From NCBI RefSeq assembly GCF_009852415.1, contig NZ_WOXS01000002.1, positions 6,178,001 through 6,242,000 of the forward strand: a stretch of 64,000 bases of DNA. The letters run 5' to 3'. Made by a program: the position numbers and the translations under genes. Positions within the stretch are counted from its first letter, which is position 1. Each line of letters opens with the position of its first letter. Below the pieces are notes generated by a model. The model was not told the DNA's origin. It saw only the letters and a list, made by a program, of their open reading frames with translations, and searched no databases. Below are positions 48,979 to 57,050 of this stretch, piece after piece. This DNA is from Streptomyces sp. Tu 3180. Lineage in GTDB: Bacteria > Actinomycetota > Actinomycetes > Streptomycetales > Streptomycetaceae.

Positions 48979-49784
48979 GCGGTCCTCACCCCGGCGTCCG
49001 CCCCCGCGCCGCCTCGTTCCCACACGGCCCACGGGCGGTCGCCCCGGGCGTGGGCGGCGTCGAGCGCGGCCCGCTCCTTCACGGTGTCGGTCGGCTTCCA
49101 GAAGCCGCGGTGCCGGTACGCCACCAGCCGGCCCTGCTTGGCCAGCCGGGCGCACCCGTCGGCGACCAGGTCCCCGTTCTCCGGGATGTGGTCGAAGACC
49201 TCCTGGCGGAGCACGAAGTAGCCGCCGTTCTCCCACAGCGGCAGCTCGCTCACCGCGGTGATGCCCCCCACCAGTCCGTCCTCGCCCAACTCCACGCAGT
49301 GGAAGGAGGACTGCGGCGGCACCACCATCATCGACGCGCCGGCGTCGCGCCGGGCGAAGTTGTCGATCATCTCCGGCAGCGGGGCGTCGGTGAGCACGTC
49401 GGCGTAGTTGGCGAGGAACATCTCGTCGCCGTCCAGGTGGTGCCGCACCCGGCGCAGCCGCTCGCCGATCGGCGACTCGATGCCGGTCTGCGCGAACGTG
49501 ATCGTCCAGTCCGCTATGTCGGTCGACAGCAGCTCGGTCCGCCCGCCCCGCAGCACGAAGTCGTTGGACGTCGTCTCCTCGTAGTTGAGGAAGAAGTCCT
49601 TGATGTGGTGGGCCCCGTACCCGAGGCACAGGATGAACTCCTTGTGCCCGAAGTGCGCGTAGTAGCGCATCACGTGCCAGATCAGCGGGCGGGGGCCGAC
49701 CATCGCCATCGGCTTGGGCACGTCGTCCGCGGCGCCGCTCCGCATCCGCATCCCGTAACCGCCGCAGAACAGAACGACCTTCAT
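48975..49784 (-). CDS. rfbF: Glucose-1-phosphate cytidylyltransferase-like
   Basis: A 269-residue nucleotidyltransferase. It has a slightly altered signature FCGGYGMRMRS at the usual GGxGxRL position, then PKPMAMVGPRPLIWHVMRYY, the later FLANYADVLTD metal site and GFWKPTDTVKE near the C-terminus. All of these are RfbF-type features, so CDP-glucose is the expected product. It supplies the activated sugar for the C-methyltransferase, epimerases and aminotransferase in the operon. Its ATG overlaps the methyltransferase stop. Confidence 0.87.
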   Translation of the reverse strand: MKVVLFCGGYGMRMRSGAADDVPKPMAMVGPRPLIWHVMRYYAHFGHKEFILCLGYGAHHIKDFFLNYEETTSNDFVLRGGRTELLSTDIADWTITFAQTGIESPIGERLRRVRHHLDGDEMFLANYADVLTDAPLPEMIDNFARRDAGASMMVVPPQSSFHCVELGEDGLVGGITAVSELPLWENGGYFVLRQEVFDHIPENGDLVADGCARLAKQGRLVAYRHRGFWKPTDTVKERAALDAAHARGDRPWAVWERGGAGADAGVRTA

Positions 49785-51031
49785 GCTGTGACCTTTCGAG
49801 ACGCGACCTCGACAACGCTCAGTTCCGGGATGGGGAAGACGAGACGGCCGCCCCACTCGTGCACGAAGGACAACTGCTCGACCAGCTCGTCCCGCAGGTT
49901 CCACGGGAGGACGAGGACGTAGTCCGGTCTGTCGGCGGCTATCCGCTCCGGCGGCAGGACCGGGATGCGGGTGCCCGGGGTGAACCTGCCGTGCTTGTAG
50001 GGGTTGCGGTCGACCGTGTACGGCAGCAGGTCGGGCCGGATGCCGCAGTGGTTGAGCAGGGTGTTGCCCTTGCCCGGGGCGCCGTAGCCGACGACCGTCT
50101 CGCCGCGCTCGGCCGCCTCGATGAGGAACCTCAGCAGGTCCCGGCGCACCTTGGCCACCCGGGCGGAGAACTCGGTGTACCCGGACAGCTCCTGCAGCCC
50201 GGCGGCCTTCTCCCTGGCCAGCACGTCGGCCACGCGCGGGCCCGGCTCACCGGCCGCCTCGGCCGGCCGGGCCCACAGCCGGACGGAACCGCCGTGCGTG
50301 GGCAGCGGTTCGACGTCCACGAGCGCGAGTCCGCCGCTCGCCAGGGCCCGGATCGCGGACGCGACCGTGTAGTACTGGAAGTGCTCGTGGTAGATCGTGT
50401 CGTACTGGTTCTCCTCGATCAGGGTCAGCAGGTGCTGCACCTCGACGGAGACCCAGCCGTCGTCGGCGACCAGGGCGCGCAGCCCCCGGGTGAACCCGAC
50501 CACGTCGGGGATGTGCGCGTACACGTTGTTGGCCACGACCAGGTCCGCCGGGCCGTGCTCGGCGCGGACGGCCGAGCCGGTGTCCGGGCTCAGGAACTCC
50601 GTGAGCGTGGGCACGCCCGCGTCCCGCGCCGCCGCGCCGACGTTCACCGACGGCTCGATGCCGAGGCAGCGGATCCCCCGGTCCACCACGTGCCGCAGCA
50701 GGTAGCCGTCGTTGCTCGCCACCTCGACCACGAAGGCGTCGGTGCCGAGACCCAGCCGCGCCACGGCGTCGGCGACGAACGTGCGCGCGTGCTCCACCCA
50801 GGAGGTCGAGTACGAGGAGAAGTACGCGTACTCCTTGAACGTCTCCTCCGGGGTGATCAGCGGAGGGATCTGCGCGAGCCAGCAGTCGGTGCAGACCCGC
50901 AGGTGCAGCGGGTAGGCCGGCTCCGGCCGGTCCAGTTGGTCCGCGGCGAGGAAGCTCTCGCACGGCGGGGTCGCCCCCAGGTCGACGACGCTCGCCAGCG
51001 CCGCCGAGCCGCAGAGTCGGCATCGTGTCAT
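49781..51031 (-). CDS. NDP-sugar C-methyltransferase (TylCIII/NovU type)
   Basis: A 416-residue SAM-dependent methyltransferase with the architecture of deoxysugar C3/C5 methyltransferases. An N-terminal zinc-binding region has CRLCG and CTDCWLAQ. A Rossmann core carries EVASNDGYLLRHVVDRG and YDTIYHEHFQYYT with the catalytic His/Tyr region. A C-terminal domain has VVGYGAPGKGNTLLNHCGI. These enzymes build branched-chain sugars. It lies directly before the CDP-glucose pyrophosphorylase gene, so a CDP-linked methyl-branched sugar is the best prediction. Confidence 0.9.
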   Translation of the reverse strand: MTRCRLCGSAALASVVDLGATPPCESFLAADQLDRPEPAYPLHLRVCTDCWLAQIPPLITPEETFKEYAYFSSYSTSWVEHARTFVADAVARLGLGTDAFVVEVASNDGYLLRHVVDRGIRCLGIEPSVNVGAAARDAGVPTLTEFLSPDTGSAVRAEHGPADLVVANNVYAHIPDVVGFTRGLRALVADDGWVSVEVQHLLTLIEENQYDTIYHEHFQYYTVASAIRALASGGLALVDVEPLPTHGGSVRLWARPAEAAGEPGPRVADVLAREKAAGLQELSGYTEFSARVAKVRRDLLRFLIEAAERGETVVGYGAPGKGNTLLNHCGIRPDLLPYTVDRNPYKHGRFTPGTRIPVLPPERIAADRPDYVLVLPWNLRDELVEQLSFVHEWGGRLVFPIPELSVVEVASRKVTA

Positions 51032-52302
51032 CTACTGCCCCCATCCCTGCTCGCGCGGGTGCCCCGCCGCGAGCCAGCGTTCCTGTTCCCTACCGGCGGC
51101 GCGCCGTCCCCGCCGCCGGACCGACCCGCGATCGCGGTGCGGTACCCCTCCACCAGGCGCTCCAGGCCGACGGCCGGGCTGAACCCCTGCTCGTAACGGC
51201 GCCGGGCCGCCCGGCCCATCTCCTGGTTGCGGTCCGGCCCGGCCGTGATCCGGCGCAGGCAGGACGCGAGCGAGGCGGGCTCGCCCGGCCGGTGCAGCAG
51301 CCCGGTCACCCCGTCCTCGACGAGCTCGACGAAGGCGCCGTGACCGGCGGCGACGGCCGGGACCCCCGCCGCCATCGCCTCCACGACCACCAGGCCGAAC
51401 GCCTCCAGCCACGTCGAGGGGGCCACCACGGCGACCGACCGCGCGAGGGCCTGCCGGCACTGGGCCGGGTCGTACAGGCCGACGTACCGCACGTCGTCCC
51501 GGCCCGCCGCCCAGGCGGTCACCTCCCGCTCCAGCGGTCCCGCGCCGGCGATCACGAGCGGCACGCCCACCCCGCCGTCCGCGGCGATCTCGTCCCACGC
51601 GGCCATGAGCAGCCGCACGCCCTTGGCCTCCGCGAGCCGACCGAGGTAGAGCAGATGCTCGCCGGGCCCCGTGCGGCAGGCGCCCGGGTCGGGCACGAAG
51701 TTGTGCTTCACCGCCAGCCGCTCGGCCGGCATGCCGGCCCGCACCAGGACGTCGCGCTGCGCCGCGGAGATGCAGAAGAACCGCTCCACGCCGGACCACC
51801 ACCGCCGCCGGTTGACCGACAGGCTGACCGCGAGCGGCACCGTCGCCAGCCGGGAGCCCCGGTAGCAGCCGTGCCGGACGGCGGGCAGCGGCGCGGCCCC
51901 GACGCACTCGGCGCACGGCCGGCCGTCCCGCTGCAGCGTGCCGGGCGGGCAGACCTGGGTGTAGTTGTGCAGCGTGGCGACGGCGGGCACGCCGGCGTCG
52001 GCGCAGGCGGCCAGCACCGCCGGCGACAGGAGCGGGAAGACGTTGTGGACGTGCACCACGTCCGGCCGCTCGGCGCGGAGCCGGGCGGCGAGCTCCGAGC
52101 GGACCGCCGGGTTCCACGGCACGAGGAGCGGCACCGCGGCCTTGGCCGGCAGGGACCGGGCGGCGATGTCGTCGCTGCGCCGCTCGAACACCTCGACCCG
52201 GTGGCCGGCCCCGCGCAGCAGCGCCACCTCCTGGTCGACGACCCTGTTCTCCCCGCTCGGCTGCGCCGAGGCGTAGCGGTTGTGCACCACGAGGACGTGC
52301 AT
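51028..52302 (-). CDS. Family 4 glycosyltransferase
   Basis: A 424-residue GT-B enzyme. The N-terminal domain shows VVHNRYASAQPSGENRVVDQE and DVVHVHNVFPLLSP. Three cysteines in QVCPPGTLQ and PCAECVG may bind zinc. The C-terminal domain has LLYLGRLAEAKGV, VIAGAGPLE and the donor-binding E-x7-E in PSTWLEAFGLVVVEAMAAG. It probably extends the repeat unit. It is two bases from the polymerase gene and overlaps the methyltransferase start by 4 bases. Donor sugar unknown. Confidence 0.9.
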   Translation of the reverse strand: MHVLVVHNRYASAQPSGENRVVDQEVALLRGAGHRVEVFERRSDDIAARSLPAKAAVPLLVPWNPAVRSELAARLRAERPDVVHVHNVFPLLSPAVLAACADAGVPAVATLHNYTQVCPPGTLQRDGRPCAECVGAAPLPAVRHGCYRGSRLATVPLAVSLSVNRRRWWSGVERFFCISAAQRDVLVRAGMPAERLAVKHNFVPDPGACRTGPGEHLLYLGRLAEAKGVRLLMAAWDEIAADGGVGVPLVIAGAGPLEREVTAWAAGRDDVRYVGLYDPAQCRQALARSVAVVAPSTWLEAFGLVVVEAMAAGVPAVAAGHGAFVELVEDGVTGLLHRPGEPASLASCLRRITAGPDRNQEMGRAARRRYEQGFSPAVGLERLVEGYRTAIAGRSGGGDGAPPVGNRNAGSRRGTRASRDGGSR

Positions 52303-52304
52303 GC

Positions 52305-53546
52305 TCAGGTCACCTCCGTTCTCCGGGCCCACTGCGGGACGCGTCGTCGCGGGACTTCGGGCGCCGGCGGGGGAGCGGCCGCGGCGGGCGCCGCCAGCAG
52401 CGAGGCCGCCACGGCCAGGTGCAGCAGGTACGGCGAGGCGTCGCCCAGCCCGGCCTCGGTGTACGACGCGATCGCGCAGTAGCTGATCAGGAAGATCGCG
52501 CAGGCCCTCGACAGCGACGGCGGCCGCAGCAGCGCGACGCCGCCCAGCACGACGACGGCCGCCGCCACCAGGACGACGCCGGTCGTCCCCTGCTCGTGGT
52601 AGACGGCCAGCCAGCTGTTGTCGATCGGCAGTCCGCCGAACGACTTGTCGCCCAGACCCGCGCCGAACAGGTGCTCCGAGGTCGTCCGGGGCGCCGCCAG
52701 CAGCGCGTCCCAGACCTTGGCCCGGCCGGTGAGGCTGGTGAAGTGCTCCTGGCTCTGCCCGCGCAGGAACCACGCCCGCAGCGCGGAGCCGAACCCCACC
52801 GCGGCCACGGCGCTGCACAGCACCGCCCAGGCGAAGAACCGGCGGGCGGCGGCGCTGGTCGGCACGAGCGAGCCGATCGCCAGCACCAGCCCGACGAGCA
52901 GCCCGAGGGTGGCCGTCCGGGTGTGGGTCAGCGCGAGCAGGACGAGGGCCGGCACGACGACCAGCGCCGCGCTGCCCCGGTCGGTCCGGCGCCCCAGGAG
53001 GAGCAGCACGGTGAGCCCGGTGATCACCGCGGCGTACTGTCCGATCTGCGGCGGGGTGAGCGGCCACAGCGCGCCGACCAGCCGCCCGCCGTAGAGCTCG
53101 GGCATGGCGGCGCCCGGTGAGACGGCCAGGCCGGCGGCCACCGACCCGAGGACCGCGAAGTACATCCGGACGTGGTGCCGGACGAACGTCGTGCCGCCGT
53201 CCCACCAGCGGCTGAGCAGCCACAGCGTGCCGACGAAGAGAGCCAGCCGGGCGCAGCGGAACAGCGCGCCGAACCCGGAGTCCAGGTCCGCGCTGGAGAT
53301 CACGCTCGGCACCAGCAGCAGGGTGAGCAGGAACAGGTAGGCGCTCGGCCGGACGCGCGGCCGGAGATTGACCGCGAGCGCCAGCGCGAACGCGGCGACC
53401 AGCGCGCCCATGGTGACCATCTGGATGAGGGAGCGGGGCAGCGGGACGACGGTCCTCGCCCCGGCGGAGCCGAGGGTGTTGAGGACCAGCAGTCCCCAGG
53501 CCGTCCCGACGATCCTCGGCGTGTGGTCCGCGCCCACCTCAACCAC
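52305..53546 (-). CDS. Wzy-like O-antigen/EPS polymerase
   Basis: A 413-residue integral membrane protein with 10-12 transmembrane helices and a large periplasmic-type loop (about 250-310). That loop contains FLRGQSQEHFTSLTGRAKVW, ending in DNSWLAVYHEQG, the O-antigen ligase/polymerase (Wzy_C) hallmark region with its conserved Arg and His. It would join repeat units outside the membrane. The GTG start overlaps the lipoprotein stop by 8 bases. Confidence 0.85.
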   Translation of the reverse strand: MVEVGADHTPRIVGTAWGLLVLNTLGSAGARTVVPLPRSLIQMVTMGALVAAFALALAVNLRPRVRPSAYLFLLTLLLVPSVISSADLDSGFGALFRCARLALFVGTLWLLSRWWDGGTTFVRHHVRMYFAVLGSVAAGLAVSPGAAMPELYGGRLVGALWPLTPPQIGQYAAVITGLTVLLLLGRRTDRGSAALVVVPALVLLALTHTRTATLGLLVGLVLAIGSLVPTSAAARRFFAWAVLCSAVAAVGFGSALRAWFLRGQSQEHFTSLTGRAKVWDALLAAPRTTSEHLFGAGLGDKSFGGLPIDNSWLAVYHEQGTTGVVLVAAAVVVLGGVALLRPPSLSRACAIFLISYCAIASYTEAGLGDASPYLLHLAVAASLLAAPAAAAPPPAPEVPRRRVPQWARRTEVT

Positions 53547-55062
53547 CGTCCCCCGCGCGGAAGGTGCTGCCCGCGTCCTGCCGGTACGGCGCGCCCTGCC
53601 ACTGCCCGGAGTCGAGCGTCCGGCTCGGGTCGTGGACGACGAACGTCCACGGTCCGACGTAGACGTTGTCGTGCCAGCGGTTGTGCTGCTTCAGGGTGAT
53701 CGCCTCGGCCACCCGCTCGCCCTGGTACGGCGACCAGTCCGGATAGGTGCCGTAGTTGGCCAGCACCGCCATCCGGTCGCACTTCACCGTGCAGTCGACG
53801 ACGGACTTGTCCAGCACGAAGCGGTTGCCGTGGATGTCCACCCGCTGGGTCTTCCACCGGCAGTCGGCGTAGAGGGGTGCGGTGGCGATCGCCGGCTGCG
53901 CGCAGCGGTCGGCGTCCTCCACCAGCAACGTGCAGTCACCGGACGAGGTGTTGGCCGGGCTGTTGCAGAACCGGTCGGCGTTCTCCCACAGGGTGATCCC
54001 GGACCAGTTGTCCTCCAGCACGTTCCGGTGGATCTCGATCCTGTCCGTGCGGGCCCGGATCCGGGGCTCGCCGCCGGACTCGGACAGGTAGACGGTCGCG
54101 TACGGGAAGCTGTCGCCGCGGTCGGCGTACCTGCGGCCCTCGACCCAGTTGTTCCGCCGGATCGTGTTCTTCCGGATGACCGCGTTGTAGCTGGTCTCGT
54201 AGATCAGCGCGGCACCGTCGTTCTCCTCCAGCACGTTGTCCTCGATGCGGAAGTCGTTGTTGTTGGTGTCCGCCCACAGCCCGGCCCCGCGGTTGTCGTG
54301 CACCCAGTTGCCGCGTACGTCGGCGCCGTCGACGGCCCAGAACTTGACGCCCCCGGTGCAGCCGCAGCCCGGCCGCCGCCGCTCCCAGTCGTCGGTGTTG
54401 TTGCCCGTGATCTCGTTGCCCTCGAGCACCAGGCCGCTGATGCGGCCGCCCGCCTTGTAGGCGTTCATGCCGTACTGGCCGTTGTCGCGCAGGCAGCTGG
54501 CGCGGACCTGCTGGCGGGCGCCGGCCATCAGCCCGGCGCCGGAGTTGTCCCGGATCGTCGCGTGCTCGATCACCCACCCGTCGGCCGAGTCGTGGTTGAC
54601 CACGCCCTCGTCGTGCGGCGCGACGAAGCCCTGCACGGTCAGGTGGCGGACGGTGACGTCGCGGGCGGTGCCGCCGAACGCGTACTGGTTGGTCCTGCGG
54701 CCGTCGAGCACCGCGCCCGGCGCGCCGAGGTAACGGTTCCCCTCCTTGGGGACGACCTGGGCGTAGCGGTCCGGCTCGAGCCTGTGCCTGCCCGGCCGGA
54801 GCCAGAACGTGGTGTTCGGGGGGTTGCTCCTGGTCTTCGCGGCCAGGTCACCGGTCACCGCGGGATCGACCGTCACCGCGCCCGCCGGCGCCTTCGCCGG
54901 CCCGGCCGCGGGCTCGGCGCACACCCGGGCCACGGACGCGGACGGCGCGGCGGTCGGCTCCGGCCGCGCGTCCGGCGTGCCCTCGCAGCCGGTCGCCGCC
55001 AGCAGGGCCAGCGCCAGCGGTACCGCCGGTGACAACGCCCCGCGCCGCCACATGATCCCCAC
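53539..55062 (-). CDS. Right-handed beta-helix lipoprotein
   Basis: A 507-residue exported lipoprotein. The signal sequence ends in the lipobox LAATGC (about residues 20-25), so the mature protein is anchored outside the cell. Most of the rest is a parallel beta-helix with short repeated turns of the form xGNEITGNN, RGNWVHDN, EDNVLEEND, RKNTIRRNN and HRNVLEDN. Such helices are found in polysaccharide lyases, epimerases (AlgG-like) and periplasmic scaffold proteins. In this operon a role in modifying or trimming the polymer outside the cell is likely. The GTG at 55062 has a G-rich Shine-Dalgarno sequence; an ATG lies three codons on. Confidence 0.82.
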   Translation of the reverse strand: MGIMWRRGALSPAVPLALALLAATGCEGTPDARPEPTAAPSASVARVCAEPAAGPAKAPAGAVTVDPAVTGDLAAKTRSNPPNTTFWLRPGRHRLEPDRYAQVVPKEGNRYLGAPGAVLDGRRTNQYAFGGTARDVTVRHLTVQGFVAPHDEGVVNHDSADGWVIEHATIRDNSGAGLMAGARQQVRASCLRDNGQYGMNAYKAGGRISGLVLEGNEITGNNTDDWERRRPGCGCTGGVKFWAVDGADVRGNWVHDNRGAGLWADTNNNDFRIEDNVLEENDGAALIYETSYNAVIRKNTIRRNNWVEGRRYADRGDSFPYATVYLSESGGEPRIRARTDRIEIHRNVLEDNWSGITLWENADRFCNSPANTSSGDCTLLVEDADRCAQPAIATAPLYADCRWKTQRVDIHGNRFVLDKSVVDCTVKCDRMAVLANYGTYPDWSPYQGERVAEAITLKQHNRWHDNVYVGPWTFVVHDPSRTLDSGQWQGAPYRQDAGSTFRAGDGG

Positions 55063-55071
55063 GCGTCCCCC

Positions 55072-57050
55072 CTAGCCGCGGAACCTGAGTACGGTGGTGA
55101 ACCCCTGCGCGCCGTCGGCGAAGCCGGTGCCGACCAGCGTCGTGGCGGGTTCCTTGCGGCCGAAGCCGGCGGAGTACCAGCCCAGCGGCGGGTCGGTCTC
55201 GCCGCGGTGCGCCCGCCAGGACAGCTGCCCGGGCAGTTCGAGCGCCGCGGAGCGTTCCTCGCCGTCCCGGGTCCAGGTGAGCCGCGCCCGGCTCCCCTCC
55301 AGGTCCGCGGTGATCGCCGGGCCGAGGTGGAACGCCAGCCGCACCTGCCGGCGCGGGCCGCGCACCTCGTCGACCACCCTCAGCTCCCGGCTCGCGGCCG
55401 TCAGCTCCACCCGGCGGCGGTGCACGGAGGGCCGGTAACCGTCGTGCTCGGCGCACCAGCGGGCCGTCCCCCGCCGGAGGAGCCGGACGCGTCCACGGCC
55501 AGGACGCGGCTGCGGGCGTGCCGGGTCCACAGGAACGGGCCGCCGGAGACGGACTGGTCGGCGCCGTCCAGTTGCAGGGTGTTGTGGCCGAGGGTCGACC
55601 GGAAGTACCCCCGCCACTCGGGCTGCCCGTGGTAGCAGAACGTCCCCGGGTCGGCGAGCACGTCGACCCCGTCGTGCCGGACCTCCACGGACAGCGCGTC
55701 CGCGTGGGCGTGCGCGGCGATGGACAGGAAGCCGTGCGGACCGCCGTCGCAGCGGCACCAGATCTCCCCCGGACCCCGCAGGACGGTGAGCCCCGCGTCG
55801 GCGAAGTGGGCCGGCCGGCTCGCCGGACGGGACACGGCCGGTGCGGTCGCGTTCTTCGGGTACGGCCGGATGAGCGCGGCCAGCAGCGGGGTGCGCACGT
55901 CGGTGCCGGTCACCGCCGGCCACCAGGCGAGCCGGCCGAACACGGCGTCCCCGGTGGCCAGCAGCGAGGCCCAGCGGTCGGTGCCCGCGCCGTCCACGAC
56001 CAGGCCGTGCCCGTCGTCCGCGTCCCCCTGGCGCGGCGGCCGCAGCCGGTTGTCCACGACGGCCGCGAGCGCGTCGGTCATGCGCAACAGCACCAGCCGG
56101 ACCGGCGCGGGGACCGGCACGCCCGCGGCGTCCGCCTCGGCCACCGCGGCCAGGCCGAGCTCCAGCACCAGTCCGTGGTACTCGGTGGCCAGTTCGCGGT
56201 TGAGGCCGGAGCCGAAGGTGTTGCTCCGCAGATGCCGCTCCAGCGACCGCAGCGCGTCGGCCCGCCAGCGCGCCGAGGAGGGGAACCACCCGAACGCGCA
56301 GGACGCCGCGAACTGCCCGGCGGCCTCGGCGACGACGTGGTTGTTCGCCGAGGAGCCCCGGCTGGGGAAGGCGGCCAGCCAGCGCTGGTGGTGCCAGATC
56401 TGGTGCCGCGCCACCGGGTCGTCCTCGAACAGCCCGGCCGCGCCCGGCCAGCCGTCGAGCAGCCGGCGGATCCACACCCAGGACAGCAGGCGGATCCCCA
56501 GCTCGATGCCGCTGGTCCAGTGCACGCCGCGCAGCGGCGCGTTGGCCGCCCACCACGACCGCAGGTGCCCGGCCACCCGCTCGGCGTACCGCTCGTTCCC
56601 GGTGAGCGCGTAGGCGGCGGCGAGCACGGTGAGGTACTGGTGCCGGGACGGCTCCCAGATCTGCTTGATGTCCCCGACCGCGTCCTCGTCCCGGTACGGC
56701 ACGTCGAAGGCGTAGCCCCCCGGAGCCCGGCGCCCGGTCCTCGGGTCGTACCACCAGTCCGGGTCGGCCAGGTCGTCGCGGACCACCCCGAAGTACTCGG
56801 CGTGCCCGGCCATCAGCCGGTCCGCCTCGGCGACGAGGCGTTTCGCGGCGTCCGGCGGCACCGCGTCGAGCGCCCCCGCGGGCAGTGCCGCGGTGAACCG
56901 GGCGCCGGTCACGTCCGGGCAGTCCGGCGGCGGCACCGAACGCCACCGCCGCCTGCGCACCGCGTCGCCCACCCGGCCGCCGACCTCCCGCGGCCCCATC
57001 CGGGACAGCCGCCGCAGGTACCAGCCCGGGCTCCCCGCGCTCACCGTCAT
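55072..57050 (-). pseudogene. Heparinase II/III-family protein, interrupted by a frameshift
   Basis: An N-terminal alpha/alpha-barrel has WYDPRTGRRAPGGYAF, EPSRHQYLTVLAAAYALTG, GIELGIRLLSWVWIRRLL and SANNHVVAEAAGQF. A C-terminal beta-sandwich has SIAAHAHADALSVEVRHDG and LGHNTLQLDG. This is the heparinase II/III layout, about 660 residues. After AVDASGSSGG the frame changes at a run of five C on the + strand (55468-55472). The rest (ARWCAEHDGYRPSVHRR to VLRFRG) continues in another frame. Insertion of one base restores a full-length protein. As written, the product would lose the last 130 residues. It overlaps the upstream oxidoreductase gene by 4 bases. Confidence 0.85.
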
